Below are positions 28,605-41,200 of a DNA stretch of 64,000 nucleotides, in pieces. How positions within the stretch are numbered: position 1 is the first letter of the stretch; the number at the start of each line of letters is the position of its first letter. A model generated the notes under the pieces. The model saw only the letters and a list, made by a program, of their open reading frames with translations. It did no database searches and was not told the DNA's origin. Position numbers and translations under genes: made by a program. The DNA is from Coccinella septempunctata (lineage: Eukaryota; Arthropoda; Insecta; Coleoptera; Coccinellidae), in the NCBI RefSeq assembly GCF_907165205.1, contig NC_058198.1, positions 17,089,001 through 17,153,000 of the forward strand, read 5' to 3'.

Positions 28605-31600
28605 TCTGGCCTGCCTGGCAGCTATCTGGTAGATGGCCTGCCAGGTAGCCATCGTAACGACGTAGACGGTGCAGCCAGCCACGCCTGCTGTCCGCAGTCC
28701 CATTCCTTCTTCCTCTCTCTTTCACATCCTTCATAGGGGTGCTCTTTCTGCTCTCATTTCTCTACCCCTCACCCAAACCGAGAAAGTGGAGCACAAACCC
28801 ATGAAAATGGTGATTACGAGAAGCCTCGGAAACAAGTCGCTGCCTGGGGATCGTCAGGGCATGTCTGGAGCCGGCGCTGGACATGACAGCATGCGGGACG
28901 TCGGTGGCAGGATGTTGAGGAAGCGGGCTCCTGCTGCAAAACAAGCTACAGCTCCAAAGCAACAACAGCAACCAACGAGTCCAATTCAATTGCCGACTCG
29001 AACCGCTGAAGGTGCTGCGCAGGATATTCAGCCAGTGCTCACCCAAGCGGGGTTAGTGAGAAAGCGCATGAAGTGGACAACGTCCATGAATGAAACTATT
29101 GTGCGCATATATAACTCCATCACGGGACTAGGGCAGAACACGAACAACTATAGGAAAAGGCTCCATGAGGAATTCTGCATTGCCTACCCAAATGTCAATG
29201 TCACTGAACAACGAGTGGCAGACCAGTACCGCGTAATTCTGAGAAATGAACTAGTACCAACGGCCCGAATCGACGCAATTAAACTTCAGCGTCCGCTAGC
29301 AATGGAGAATAACACCAACACCTCTGATGAAGTTCACATACCTGGGCAACAACACCCAGAAGACATTGATACTGAAAGTCCTTCTTGCAAAGCAAATGAG
29401 CCTGAACACCAGGACGATAGGGAAAAGCTCCACCGACAAGTTGACTCTGACATGAGGAGATACTTTGCCGAACTGGAAGGAACAGATCCTCTTCATCGAG
29501 TAGCACCTCCACGACTCAATACATCCACAAAACTGTCACTTATAATCGACATCTTGAATAAGGACGTTTTACCTGAATACCTACAGAACGGAAGTTCATT
29601 GGAATATCTGCATCTAGTTTTTCACTGTGCAGCGCTGACGACAGCGAAAACCATGGGGGCAAAAATTCGCCGAACGAACAACGATGGTCCAAAATTACAC
29701 AAATTACACGCGCCAGCATGGCAGAAACGTCTTCAACACAAAACAGAAAGGCTAAGAAGAGACATTGGACGACTGACGGAGTACTTGAACGGGAATCGAG
29801 GAAGAAAGGTTGTGAAAGCTGCCAAAGAGATCATGGATAGAAACAGGACACACACAGAACGAGAGACGGAGAATGCTACAACTCACCATTGCCTCGACAC
29901 TCTGAAGCAAAAATTAAGTCTGTATGCAGAACGCTTGAGGAGATATAAAAGCAATTATAGCCGGAAAAGAGACAATAATTCATTCGAAAAGTCGGAAGAA
30001 TCTTTCTACCGGTCACTCACACCGTCGGATGGAGAAAATGGAAAGTTACCACCAAAGGAAGCCATTGAACAATTCTGGACCGAACAATTATCAACAAAAC
30101 CTCAGTTCAATGGAGATACCGGATGGATTGAAGATGAAAAATCTGAAGCTATAAAATATGAGCCGATGCAGCATGACATGATCACGATTGAAGAAGTAAA
30201 ATCAGCTATCAGAGGACTGCACAACTGGAAAGCACCTGGGCCTGATGGATTACAGAACTTCTGGATCAAGAAACTTTGGATCATGCATGACAAATTGACC
30301 TCCGCAATAAATGATGTCATTGAAAATCCTGAAAGAATGCCAGTATTCCTTACACATGGCACAACATATCTGTCACCTAAAGACCAAAGGAATACAGAAG
30401 ACCCATCCAAGTACCGACCGATCACATGTCTTCCAACGATGTACAAATTAATCACATCGTGCATATCAAACCGAATTCACAACCATTGCGAAAGAAATAA
30501 CATCATCGCCATGCAACAGGAAGGATGCACCAAAGACAGCCGAGGGTGCAAAGAACAACTAATAATAGATTCAGTTATCTGCAATCAAGCGTTCTCCAAG
30601 CGAAGGAATCTTTACGCTGCCTACATAGACTACAAAAAAGCATTCGATTCTATACCTCACGAATGGCTCTTGACGATCTTGAAGATTTACAAGGTGGATC
30701 CCAATATTGTTAAGTTCCTGAAAAACGCCATGTCAACCTGGCGTACTAGTCTCCAAATGAAAGCAGCAGATTGCTCCATTACAACAGGACCTATTCCAAT
30801 AAGACGCGGAATTTTCCAAGGAGACTCGCTGAGCCCTCTGTGGTTCTGCATGGCCCTGAATACCTTGTCTCATAGATTGAATTCTACGGACTACGGATTT
30901 TCCATCAAGAGCGGCAGTAGAACTATGATGAAACTGAATCATCTCCTTTACATGGACGATTTGAAACTCTTCGCATCTACCAAAAAACAAATGCAACTGA
31001 TGCTGAAAATGGTGGAAGGATTCTCGGAAGACATCAAAATGAAGTTTGGACTAGAAAAATGTCGACTGCTAAACATAACGAGAGGGAAAATAGAAGATGG
31101 TACGTTCAAACTCAAGGAAGGTGCAGAAATTGAAGCATTAAAGGAAGGAGACACATACAAGTATTTAGGCATAAAACAGGCAAGAAAAATCAATCAGACT
31201 CAGATGAAAAAAGAATTAACGGAGGAGTTTACCCGAAGATTGAGGAGGATAATGAGAACTGGTCTTAACAGCAAGAATCTGATAAAAGCGATTAACACCT
31301 ACGCTTGCTCGGCGCTGAGCTATTCATTTGGTATTATCTCTTGGACGACCACCGATTTAGCAGCTTTACAGAGAAAAATAAGGACGATGCTGACTAAACA
31401 CAATAAACATCACCCCAAAAGCTCAATAGAACGGACTGAGCTGCCACGACATCTTGGGGGTAGAGGAATTGTTGATTTGTCCAACCGTATGTCCCAGGAA
31501 ATTGAAGGACTTCGAAACTATTTCTTGAGCAAGGCAGCTTCGTCAGAACTCCATCGAGTAGTTTGTGTTGCTGATACATCTACACCGTTAAAGCTACACC

Positions 31601-32228
31601 AGGATCACTTGGAAACCGTCGAACACTCTGCAGAAAGTAAAATTCAGAAACTGATTGGCAAACCTTTGCATGGGAGGCACCAGAATGAGGTCAACCATGA
31701 TTACGTCGACATATCTGCGTCGAACTACTGGCTGACTTCCGGAAGGTTGTTTCCTGAGACAGAGGGCTTCATGCTCGCCATCCAGGATCAGGTGATTCCA
31801 ACAAGAAATTACATGAGATACATCGCCAAGGATGCCTCAGTGGCGGACGATAGCTGTCGTTATGGCTGTGCGACACATGAAACTATCCAGCCATCACCGG
31901 GGGATGTCAGAAGTTCGCAGGCACGGAGTACAAAAATAGACATGATGCTGTTGCCAAGATTCTTCACCAAGAATTGGCACTAAAACACCAACTTCTAACT
32001 TCGAAAAGGATTCCTTATTACAATTACCATCCAGATGCTGTGCTGGAAAACGAACATCACAAGCTCTACTGGGATCGCACTGTTCTCACAGACCGAAAAA
32101 TAACCCACAATAGACCAGACCTCATATTGCTCAATAAGGATGAGGACACAGCACTATTCATCGACGTGGCAATTCCAAATAATAACAATCTTCTAGATAG
32201 ACACACTGAAAAAATTTCCGAATTGCCG
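28604..32228 (+). mobile_element. R4/Dong-like LINE with C-terminal restriction-like endonuclease
   Basis: Begins after the (TAA)n tract with a C+G-richer 5' UTR containing two short inverted stretches (GCCTGCCTGGCAG and CTGCCAGGT-like), then one long frame. There is no APE domain; instead a zinc-finger-like segment and a PD..D nuclease follow the RT, as in the R2/R4 superfamily. The 3' end is replaced by the 145-bp satellite at about 32,228. The missing tail is represented by the fragments at 2,015-2,433 and 58,204-58,940. Base composition is clearly less AT-rich than the neighbours. Confidence 0.8.
28801..31892 (+). CDS. R4-like protein, N-terminal and RT part (ends in frameshift)
   Basis: Starts at ATG 28801 (KPM-KMVITRS; the upstream frame has no ATG). 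The N terminus has a Myb/SANT-like stretch (MKWTTSMNETIVRIYNS, then a basic helix pattern). RT: LHNWKAPGPDGLQ, KYRPITCLPTMYKLI, motif A YIDYKKAFDSIPHEWLL, motif B GIFQGDSLSPLWFCMAL, motif C LLYMDDLKLFA (YMDD near residue 717), then YKYLGI and a thumb. It continues to IQDQVIPTRNYMRYI and the finger start CRYGCATHETIQ. At 31,890-31,892 one base is missing (CAGCC where a CAG-CAC-type codon pair is expected), which throws the frame out at the finger's His. The open frame then runs wrongly to 31,983. Confidence 0.85.
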
Positions 32229-32234
32229 AATTGA
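31893..32234 (+). pseudogene. R4-like restriction-like endonuclease, out of frame and truncated
   Basis: In the shifted frame the protein resumes with ITGGC (last Cys of the finger) and reads to LALKHQL, IPYYNYHP, LYWDRTVLTDRKITHNRPD and ALFIDVAIP. R-P-D followed about 14 residues later by D is the nuclease core of this superfamily. It ends in TEKISEL at the satellite boundary. Confidence 0.8.
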
Positions 32235-35200
32235 CCACTGAAATCTCAATTCCTATCTGATCCATCGAACTGAAATTCAACATGTGCATCTCAATTCGAA
32301 AACTGTGTAAAATTCCAAGATTTGGTTCGAAATGATCCAACAGATATCGAGGAATTGATATCACAATTTGCCGAATTGACCACTGAAATCTCAATTCCTA
32401 TCTGAACTATCGAAGTGAAATTCAACATGTGCATGTCGCCAATCTTGAAATTTCACACAGTTTTCGAATTGAGATGCACATGTTGAATTTCACTTCGATA
32501 TTTCAGATAGGAATTGAGATTTCAGTGGTCAATTCGGCAAAGTGTGATATCAATTCCTCGAAAACTGTTGGATGAATTCGAACCAAATCTTGAAACTGCA
32601 AATAGTTTTCGAAATGAGATGCACATGTTGAATTTCAGATCGATAGTTCCCATAGGAATGGAGATTTCAGTAGTCGATTCGACAAAATATCATTTCATTT
32701 CCTAAGGAACTATGGGATCAATTCGAACCAAATCTTGAAACTGCACATAGCTTTCGGATTGAGATGCACATGTTGAGTTTCAGTTCGATAGTTCAGATAG
32801 GAATTGAGATATCAGTGGTCAATTCGGCAAAGTGTGATATCAATTCCTCGAAAACTGTTAGATCAATTCTAACCAAATCTTGAAATTTTACACAGTTTTC
32901 GAATTGAGATGCACATGTTGAATTTCAGTTCGATTGTTCAGATAGGAATTGAGATTTCAGTGGTCAATTCGGCAAAGTGTGATATCAATTCCTCGAAAAC
33001 TGTAGGATCAATTCGAATCAAATCTTGAAAGTGCACATAGTTTTCGGATTGAAATGCACTTGTTGAATTTCAGTTCGATAGTTCAGATAGGAATTGAGAT
33101 TTCAGTGGTCTATTCGGCAAATTGTGATATCCATTCCTCAAAAAATGTTGGATCAATTCGAACCAAATCTTGAAACTGCACATAGTTTTCGAAATGAGAT
33201 GCACATGTTGAATTTCAGATCGATAGTTCTGATAGGAATGGAGATTTCAGTAGTCGATTCGACAAAATATCATTTCAATTCCTAAGGAACTATTATATCA
33301 GATCGAACCAAATCTTGAAACTGCACATAGTTTTCGAATTGCGATGCACATGTTGAATTTCAGTTCGATAGTTCAGATAAGAATTGAGATTTCAGTGGTC
33401 AATTCGGCAAAGTGTGATAACGATTCCTCGAAAACTGTTGGATCAATTCGAACCAAATCTTGAAACTGTACTCAGTTTTCGAATTGAGATGCACATGTTG
33501 AATTTCACTTCGATAGTTCAGATAGGAATTGAGATTTCAGTGGTCAATTCGGCAAAGTGTGATATCAATTCCTCGAAAACTGTTTGATCAATTCGAACCA
33601 AATCTTGAAACTGTACTCAGTTTTCGAATTGAGATGCACATGTTGAATTTCACTTCGATAGTTCAGATAGGAATTGAGATTTCAGTGGTCAATTCGGCAA
33701 AGTGTGATATCAATTCCTCGAAAACTGTTTGATCAATTCGAACCAAATCTTGAAACTGTACTCAGTTTTCGAATTGAGATGCACATGTTGAATTTCACTT
33801 CGATAGTTCAGATAGGAATTGAGATTTCAATGGTCTATTCGGCAAAGTGTGATATCAATTCCTCAAAAACTGTTGGATCAATTCGAACCAAATCTTAAAA
33901 CTGCAAATAGTTTTCGAAATTCCGAAAACTATGTGCAGTTTCAAGATTTGGTTCGAATTGATGCAACAGTTTCCGAGGAATTGATATCACACTTTGCCGA
34001 ATTGACCACTGAAATCTCAATTCCTATCTGAACTATCCAACTGAAATTCAACATGTGCATCTCAATTCGAAAACTATGTGCAGTTTAAAGATTTGGTTCG
34101 GATTGATCCAACAGTTTTAGGAATTGATATCACACTTTGCCGAATTGACCACTGAAATCTCAATTCCTATCTGAACTATCGAACTGAAATTCAACATGTG
34201 CATCTCATTTCGAAAACTATGTGCAGTTTCAAGATTTGGTTCTAATTGATCCAACAGTTTTCGAGGAATTGATATCACACTTTGCCGAATTGACCACTGA
34301 AATCTCAATTCCTATCTGAACTATCGAACTGAAATTCAACATGTGCATCTCAATTCGAAAACTATGTGCAGTTTAAAGATTTGGTTCGAATTGATCCAAC
34401 AGTTTTAGGAATTGATATCACACTTTGCCGAATTGACCACTGAAATCTCAATTCCTATCTAAACTATCGAACTGAAATTCAACATGTGCATCTCAATCCG
34501 AAAACTATGTGCAGTTTCAAGATTTGGTTCGAATTGATGCAACAGTTTCCGAGGAATTGATATCACACTTTGCCGAATTGACCACTGAAATCTCAATTCC
34601 TATCTGAACTATCCAACTGAAATTCAACATGTGCATTTCAATTCGAAAACTATGTGCAGTTTCAAGATTTGGGGAGTATTGGTCCAACAGTTTTTGAGGA
34701 ATTGAAATCACACTTTGCCGAATAGACCACTGAAATCTCAATTCCTATCTGAACTATCGAACTGAAACTCAACATGTGCATCTCAATCCGAAAACTATGT
34801 GCAGTTTCAAGATTTGGTTCGAATTGATCCCATAGTTCCTTAGGAATTGAAATGATATTTTGTCGAATTGACTACTGAAATCTCCATTCCTATGAGAACT
34901 ATCGATCTGAAATTCAACATGTGCATCACATTTCGAAAACTATTCGCAGTTTCAAGATTTGGTTCGAATTGATTCAACAGTTTTTGAGGAATTGATATCA
35001 CACTTTGCCGAATAGACCATTGAAATCTCAATTCCTATCAGAACTATCGAACTGAAATTCAACATGTGCATTTCAATCCGAAAACAATGTGCAGTTTCAA
35101 GATTTGGTTCAAATTGATTAAACAGTTTTCGAGGAATTGATATCACACTTTGCCGAATTGACCACTGAAATCTCAATTCCTATCTGGACTATCGAACTGA

Positions 35201-38200
35201 AATTCAACATGTGCATCTCAATTCAAAAACTGAGTACAGTTTCAAGATTTGGTTCGAATTGATCCAACATTTTTCGAGGAATTGATATCACACTTTGCCG
35301 AATTGACCACTGAAATCTCCATTCTTATGAGAACTATCGATCTGAAATTCAACATGTGCATCTCAATTCGAAAACTGAGTACAGTTTCAAGATTTGGCTC
35401 GAATTGATCCAACATTTTTCGAGGAATTGATATCACACTTTGCCGAATTGACCACTGAAATCTCCATTCCTATGAGAACTATCGATCTGAAATTCAACAT
35501 GTGCATCTCATTTCGAAAACTATTCGCAGTTTCAAGATTTGGTTCGAATTGATTCAACAGTTTTTGAGGAATTGATATCACACTTTGCCGAATAGACCAT
35601 TGAAATCTCAATTCCTATCTGAACTATCGAAGTGAAATTCAACATGTGCATTTCAATCCGAAAACAATGTGCAGTTTCAAGATTTGGTTCAAATTGATTA
35701 AACAGTTTTCGAGGAATTGATATCACACTTTGCCGAATTGACCACTGAAATCTCAATTCCTATCTGGACTATCGAACTGAAATTCAACATGTGCATCTCA
35801 ATTCAAAAACTGAGTACAGTTTCAAGATTTGGTTCGAATTGATCCAACATTTTTCGAGGAATTGATATCACACTTTGCCGAATTGACCACTGAAATCTCC
35901 ATTCTTATGAGAACTATCGATCTGAAATTCAACATGTGCATCTCAATTCGAAAACTATGTGCAGTTTAAAGATTTGGTTCGAATTGATCCAACAGTTTTA
36001 GGAATTGATATCACACTTTGCCGAATTGACCACTGAAATCTCAATTCCTATCTAAACTATCGAACTGAAATTCAACATGTGCATCTCAATCCGAAAACTA
36101 TGTGCAGTTTCAAGATTTGGTTCGAATTGATGCAACAGTTTCCGAGGAATTGATATCACACTTTGCCGAATTGACCACTGAAATCTCAATTCCTATCTGA
36201 ACTATCCAACTGAAATTCAACATGTGCATTTCAATTCGAAAACTATGTGCAGTTTCAAGATTTGGGGAGTATTGGTCCAACAGTTTTTGAGGAATTGAAA
36301 TCACACTTTGCCGAATAGACCACTGAAATCTCAATTCCTATCTGAACTATCGAACTGAAACTCAACATGTGCATCTCAATCAGAAAACTATGTGCAGTTT
36401 CAAGATTTGGTTCGAATTGATCCCATAGTTCCTTAGGAATTGAAATGATATTTTGTCGAATTGACTACTGAAATCTCCATTCCTATGAGAACTATCGATC
36501 TGAAATTCAACATGTGCATCACATTTCGAAAACTATTCGCAGTTTCAAGATTTGGTTCGAATTGATTCAACAGTTTTTGAGGAATTGATATCACACTTTG
36601 CCGAATAGACCATTGAAATCTCAATTCCTATCAGAACTATCGAACTGAAATTCAACATGTGCATTTCAATCCGAAAACAATGTGCAATTTCAAGATTTGG
36701 TTCAAATTGATTAAACAGTTTTCGAGGAATTGATATCACACTTTGCCGAATTGACCACTGAAATCTCAATTCCTATCTGGACTATCGAACTGAAATTCAA
36801 CATGTGCATCTCAATTCAAAAACTGAGTACAGTTTCAAGATTTGGTTCGAATTGATCCAACATTTTTCGAGGAATTGATATCACACTTTGCCGAATTGAC
36901 CACTGAAATCTCCATTCTTATGAGAACTATCGATCTGAAATTCAACATGTGCATCTCAATTCGAAAACTGAGTACAGTTTCAAGATTTGGCTCGAATTGA
37001 TCCAACATTTTTCGAGGAATTGATATCACACTTTGCCGAATTGACCACTGAAATCTCCATTCCTATGAGAACTATCGATCTGAAATTCAACATGTGCATC
37101 TCATTTCGAAAACTATTTGCAGTTTCAAGATTTGGTTCGAATTGATTCAACAGTTTTTGAGGAATTGATATCACACTTTGCCGAATAGACCATTGAAATC
37201 TCAATTCCTATCTGAACTATCGAAGTGAAATTCAACATGTGCATCTCAATTCGAAAACTGAGTACAGTTTCAAGATTTGGTTCGAATTGATCCAACATTT
37301 TTCGAGGAATTGATATCACACTTTGCCGAATTGACCACTGAAATCTCCATTCCTATGAGAACTATCGATCTGAAATTCAACATGTGCATCTCATTTCGAA
37401 AACTATTCGCAGTTTCAAGATTTGGTTCGAATTGATTCAACAGTTTTTGAGGAATTGATATCACACTTTGCCGAATAGACCATTGAAATCTCAATTCCTA
37501 TCTGAACTATCGAACTGAAATTCAACATGTGCATTTCAATCCGAAAACTATGTGCAGTTTCAAGATTTGGTTCGAATTGATTAAACAGTTTTCGAGGAAT
37601 TGATATCACACTTTGCCGAATTGATCACTGAAATCTCAATTCCTATCTGAACTATCGAAGTGAAATTCAACATGTGCATCTCAATTCGAAAACTGAGTAC
37701 AGTTTCAAGATTTGGTTCGAATTGATCCAACATTTTTCGAGGAATTGATATCACACTTTGCCGAATTGACCACTGAAATCTCCATTCCTATGAGAACTAT
37801 CGATCTGAAATTCAACATGTGCATCTCATTTCGAAAACTATTCGCACTTTCAAGATTTGGTTCGAATTGATTCAACAGTTTTTGAGGAATTGATATCACA
37901 CTTTGCCGAATAGACCATTGAAATCTCAATTCCTATCTGAACTATCGAACTGAAATTCAACATGTGCATTTCAATCCGAAAACTATGTGCAGTTTCAAGA
38001 TTTGGTTCGAATTGATTAAACAGTTTTCGAGGAATTGATATCACACTTTGCCGAATTGACCACTGAAATCTCAATTCCTATCTGAACTATCGAACTGAAA
38101 TTCAACATGTGCATCTCAATTCAAAAACTGAGTACAGTTTCAAGATTTGGTTCGAATTGATACAACAGTTTTCGAGGAATTGATATCACACTTTGCCGAA

Positions 38201-41200
38201 TTGATCACTGAAATCTCAATTCCTATCTGAACTATCGAAGTGAAATTCAACATGTGCATCTCAATTCGAAAACTGAGTACAGTTTCAAGATTTGGTTCGA
38301 ATTGATCCAACATTTTTCGAGGAATTGATATCACACTTTGCCGAATTGACCACTGAAATCTCCATTCCTATCAGAACTATCGATCTGAAATTCAACATGT
38401 GCATCTCATTTCGAAAACTATGTGCAGTTTCAAGATTTGGTTCGAATTGATCCAACATTTTTTGAGGAATGGATATCACAATTTGCCGAATAGACCACTG
38501 AAATCTCCATTCCTATCAGAACTATCGATCTGAAATTCAACATGTGCATCTCATTTCGAAAACTATGTGCAGTTTCAAGATTTGGTTCGAATTGATCCAA
38601 CATTTTTTGAGGAATGGATATCACAATTTGCCGAATAGACCACTGAAATCTCAATTCCTATCTGAACTATCGAACTGAAATTCAACAAGTGCATCTCAAT
38701 CCGAAAACTATGTGCACTTTCAAGATTTGATTCGAATTGATCCTACAGTTTTCGAGGAATTGATATCACACTTTGCCGAATTGACCACTGAAATCTCAAT
38801 TCCTATCTGAACTATCGAACTGAAATTCAACATGTGCATCTCAATTCGAAAACTGTGTAAAATTTCAAGATTTGGTTAGAATTGATCCAACAGTTTTCGA
38901 GGAATTGATATCACACTTTGCCGAATTGACCACTGATATCTCAATTCCTATCTGAACTATCGAACTGAAACTCAACATGTGCATCTCAATCCGAAAACTA
39001 TGTGCAGTTTCAAGATTTGGTTCGAATTGATCCCATAGTTCCTTAGGAAATGAAATGATATTTTGTCGAATCGACTACTGAAATCTCCATTCCTATGAGA
39101 ACTATCGATCTGAAATTCAACATGTGCATCTCATTTCGAAAACTATTTGCAGTTTCAAGATTTGGTTCGAATTCATCCAACAGTTTTTGAGGTATTGATA
39201 TCACACTTTGCCGAATAGACCATTGAAATCTCAATTTCTATCTTAACTATCGAAGTGAAATTCAACATGTGCATTTCAATTCGAAAACTGTGCGAAATTT
39301 CAAGATTTGGTTCGAATTGATCCAACAGTTTTCGAGGAATTGATATCACACTTTGCCGAATTGACCACTGAAATTCTCAATTCCTATCAGAACTATCGAA
39401 CTGAAATTCAACATGTGCATCTCAATTCGAAAACTGAGTACAGTTTCAAGATTTGGTTCGAATTGATCCAACAGTTTTCGAGGAATTGATATCACACTTT
39501 GCCGAATTGACCACTGAAATCTCAATTCCTATCTGAACTATCGAACTGAAATTCAACATGTGCATCTCAATTCGAAAACTGTGTACAGTTTCGAGATTTG
39601 GGTCGAATTGATCCAATAGTTCCTTAGGAATTGAAATGATATTTTGCCGAATAGACCACTGAGATCTCAATTCCTATCTGATCCATCGAACTGAAATTCA
39701 ACATGTGCATCTCAATTCGAAAACTGTGTAAAATTCCAAGATTTGGTTCGAATTGATCCAACAGATATCGAGGAATTGATATCAATTCCTCGAAAACTGT
39801 TGGATCAATTCGAACCAAATCTTGAAATTTCACACAGTTTTCGAATTGAGATGCACATGTTGAATTTCACTTCGATAGTTCAGATAGGAATTGAGATTTC
39901 AATGGTCTATTCGGCAAAGTGTGATATCAATTCCTCAAAAACTGTTGGATGAATTCGAACCAAATCTTGAAACTGCAAATAGTTTTCGACATGAGATGCA
40001 CATGTTGAATTTCAGATCGATAGTTCTCATAGGAATGGAGATTTCAGTAGTCGATTCGACAAAATATCATTTCATTTCCTAAGGAACTATGGGATCAATT
40101 CGAACCAAATCTTGAAACTGCACATAGTTTTCGGATTGAGATGCACATGTTGAGTTTCAGTTCGATAGTTCAGATAGGAATTGAGATATCAGTGGTCAAT
40201 TCGGCAAAGTGTGATATCAATTCCTCGAAAACTGTAGGATCAATTCGAATCAAATCTTGAAAGTGCACATAGTTTTCGGATTGAGATGCACTTGTTGAAT
40301 TTCAGTTCGATAGTTCAGATAGGAATTGAGATTTCAGTGGTCTATTCGGCAAATTGTGATATCCATTCCTCAAAAAATGTTGGATCAATTCGAACCAAAT
40401 CTTGAAACTGCACATAGTTTTCGAAATGAGATGCATATGTTGAATTTCAGATCGATAGTTCTGATAGGAATGGAGATTTCAGTAGTCGATTCGACAAAAT
40501 ATCATTTCAATTCCTAAGGAACTATTATATCAGATCGAACCAAATCTTGAAACTGCACATAGTTTTCGAATTGAGATGCACATGTTGAATTTCAGTTCGA
40601 TAGTTCAGATAAGAATTGAGATTTCAGTGATCAATTCGAACCAAATCTTGAAACTGTACTCAGTTTTCGAATTGAGATGCACATGTTGAATTTCAGATCG
40701 ATAGTTCAGATAGGAATTGAGATTTCAGTGGTCAATTCGGCAAAGTGTGATATCAATTCCTCGAAAACTGTTGGATCAATTCGAACCAAATCTTGAAACT
40801 GTACTCAGTTTTCGAATTGAGATGCACATGTTGAATTTCACTTCGATAGTTCAGATAGGAATTGAGATTTCAGTGGTCAATTCGGCAAAGTGTGATATCA
40901 ATTCCTCGAAAACTGTTGGATCAATTCGAACCAAATCTTGAAACTGTACTCAGTTTTCGAATTGAGATGCACATGTTGAATTTCAGATCGATAGTTCAGA
41001 TAGGAATTGAGATTTCAGTGGTCAATTCGGCAAAGTGTGATATCAATTCCTCGAAAACTGTTGGATCAATTCGAACCAAATCTTGAAACTGTACTCAGTT
41101 TTCGAATTGAGATGCACATGTTGAATTTCAGATCGATAGTTCAGATAGGAATTGAGATTTCAGTGGTCAATTCGGCAAAGTGTGATATCAATTCCTCAAA

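Noticed and set aside
28516..28734. Minus-strand frame with poly-Leu run
   Set aside because: Translation of the (TAA)n tract and the R4-like 5' UTR.
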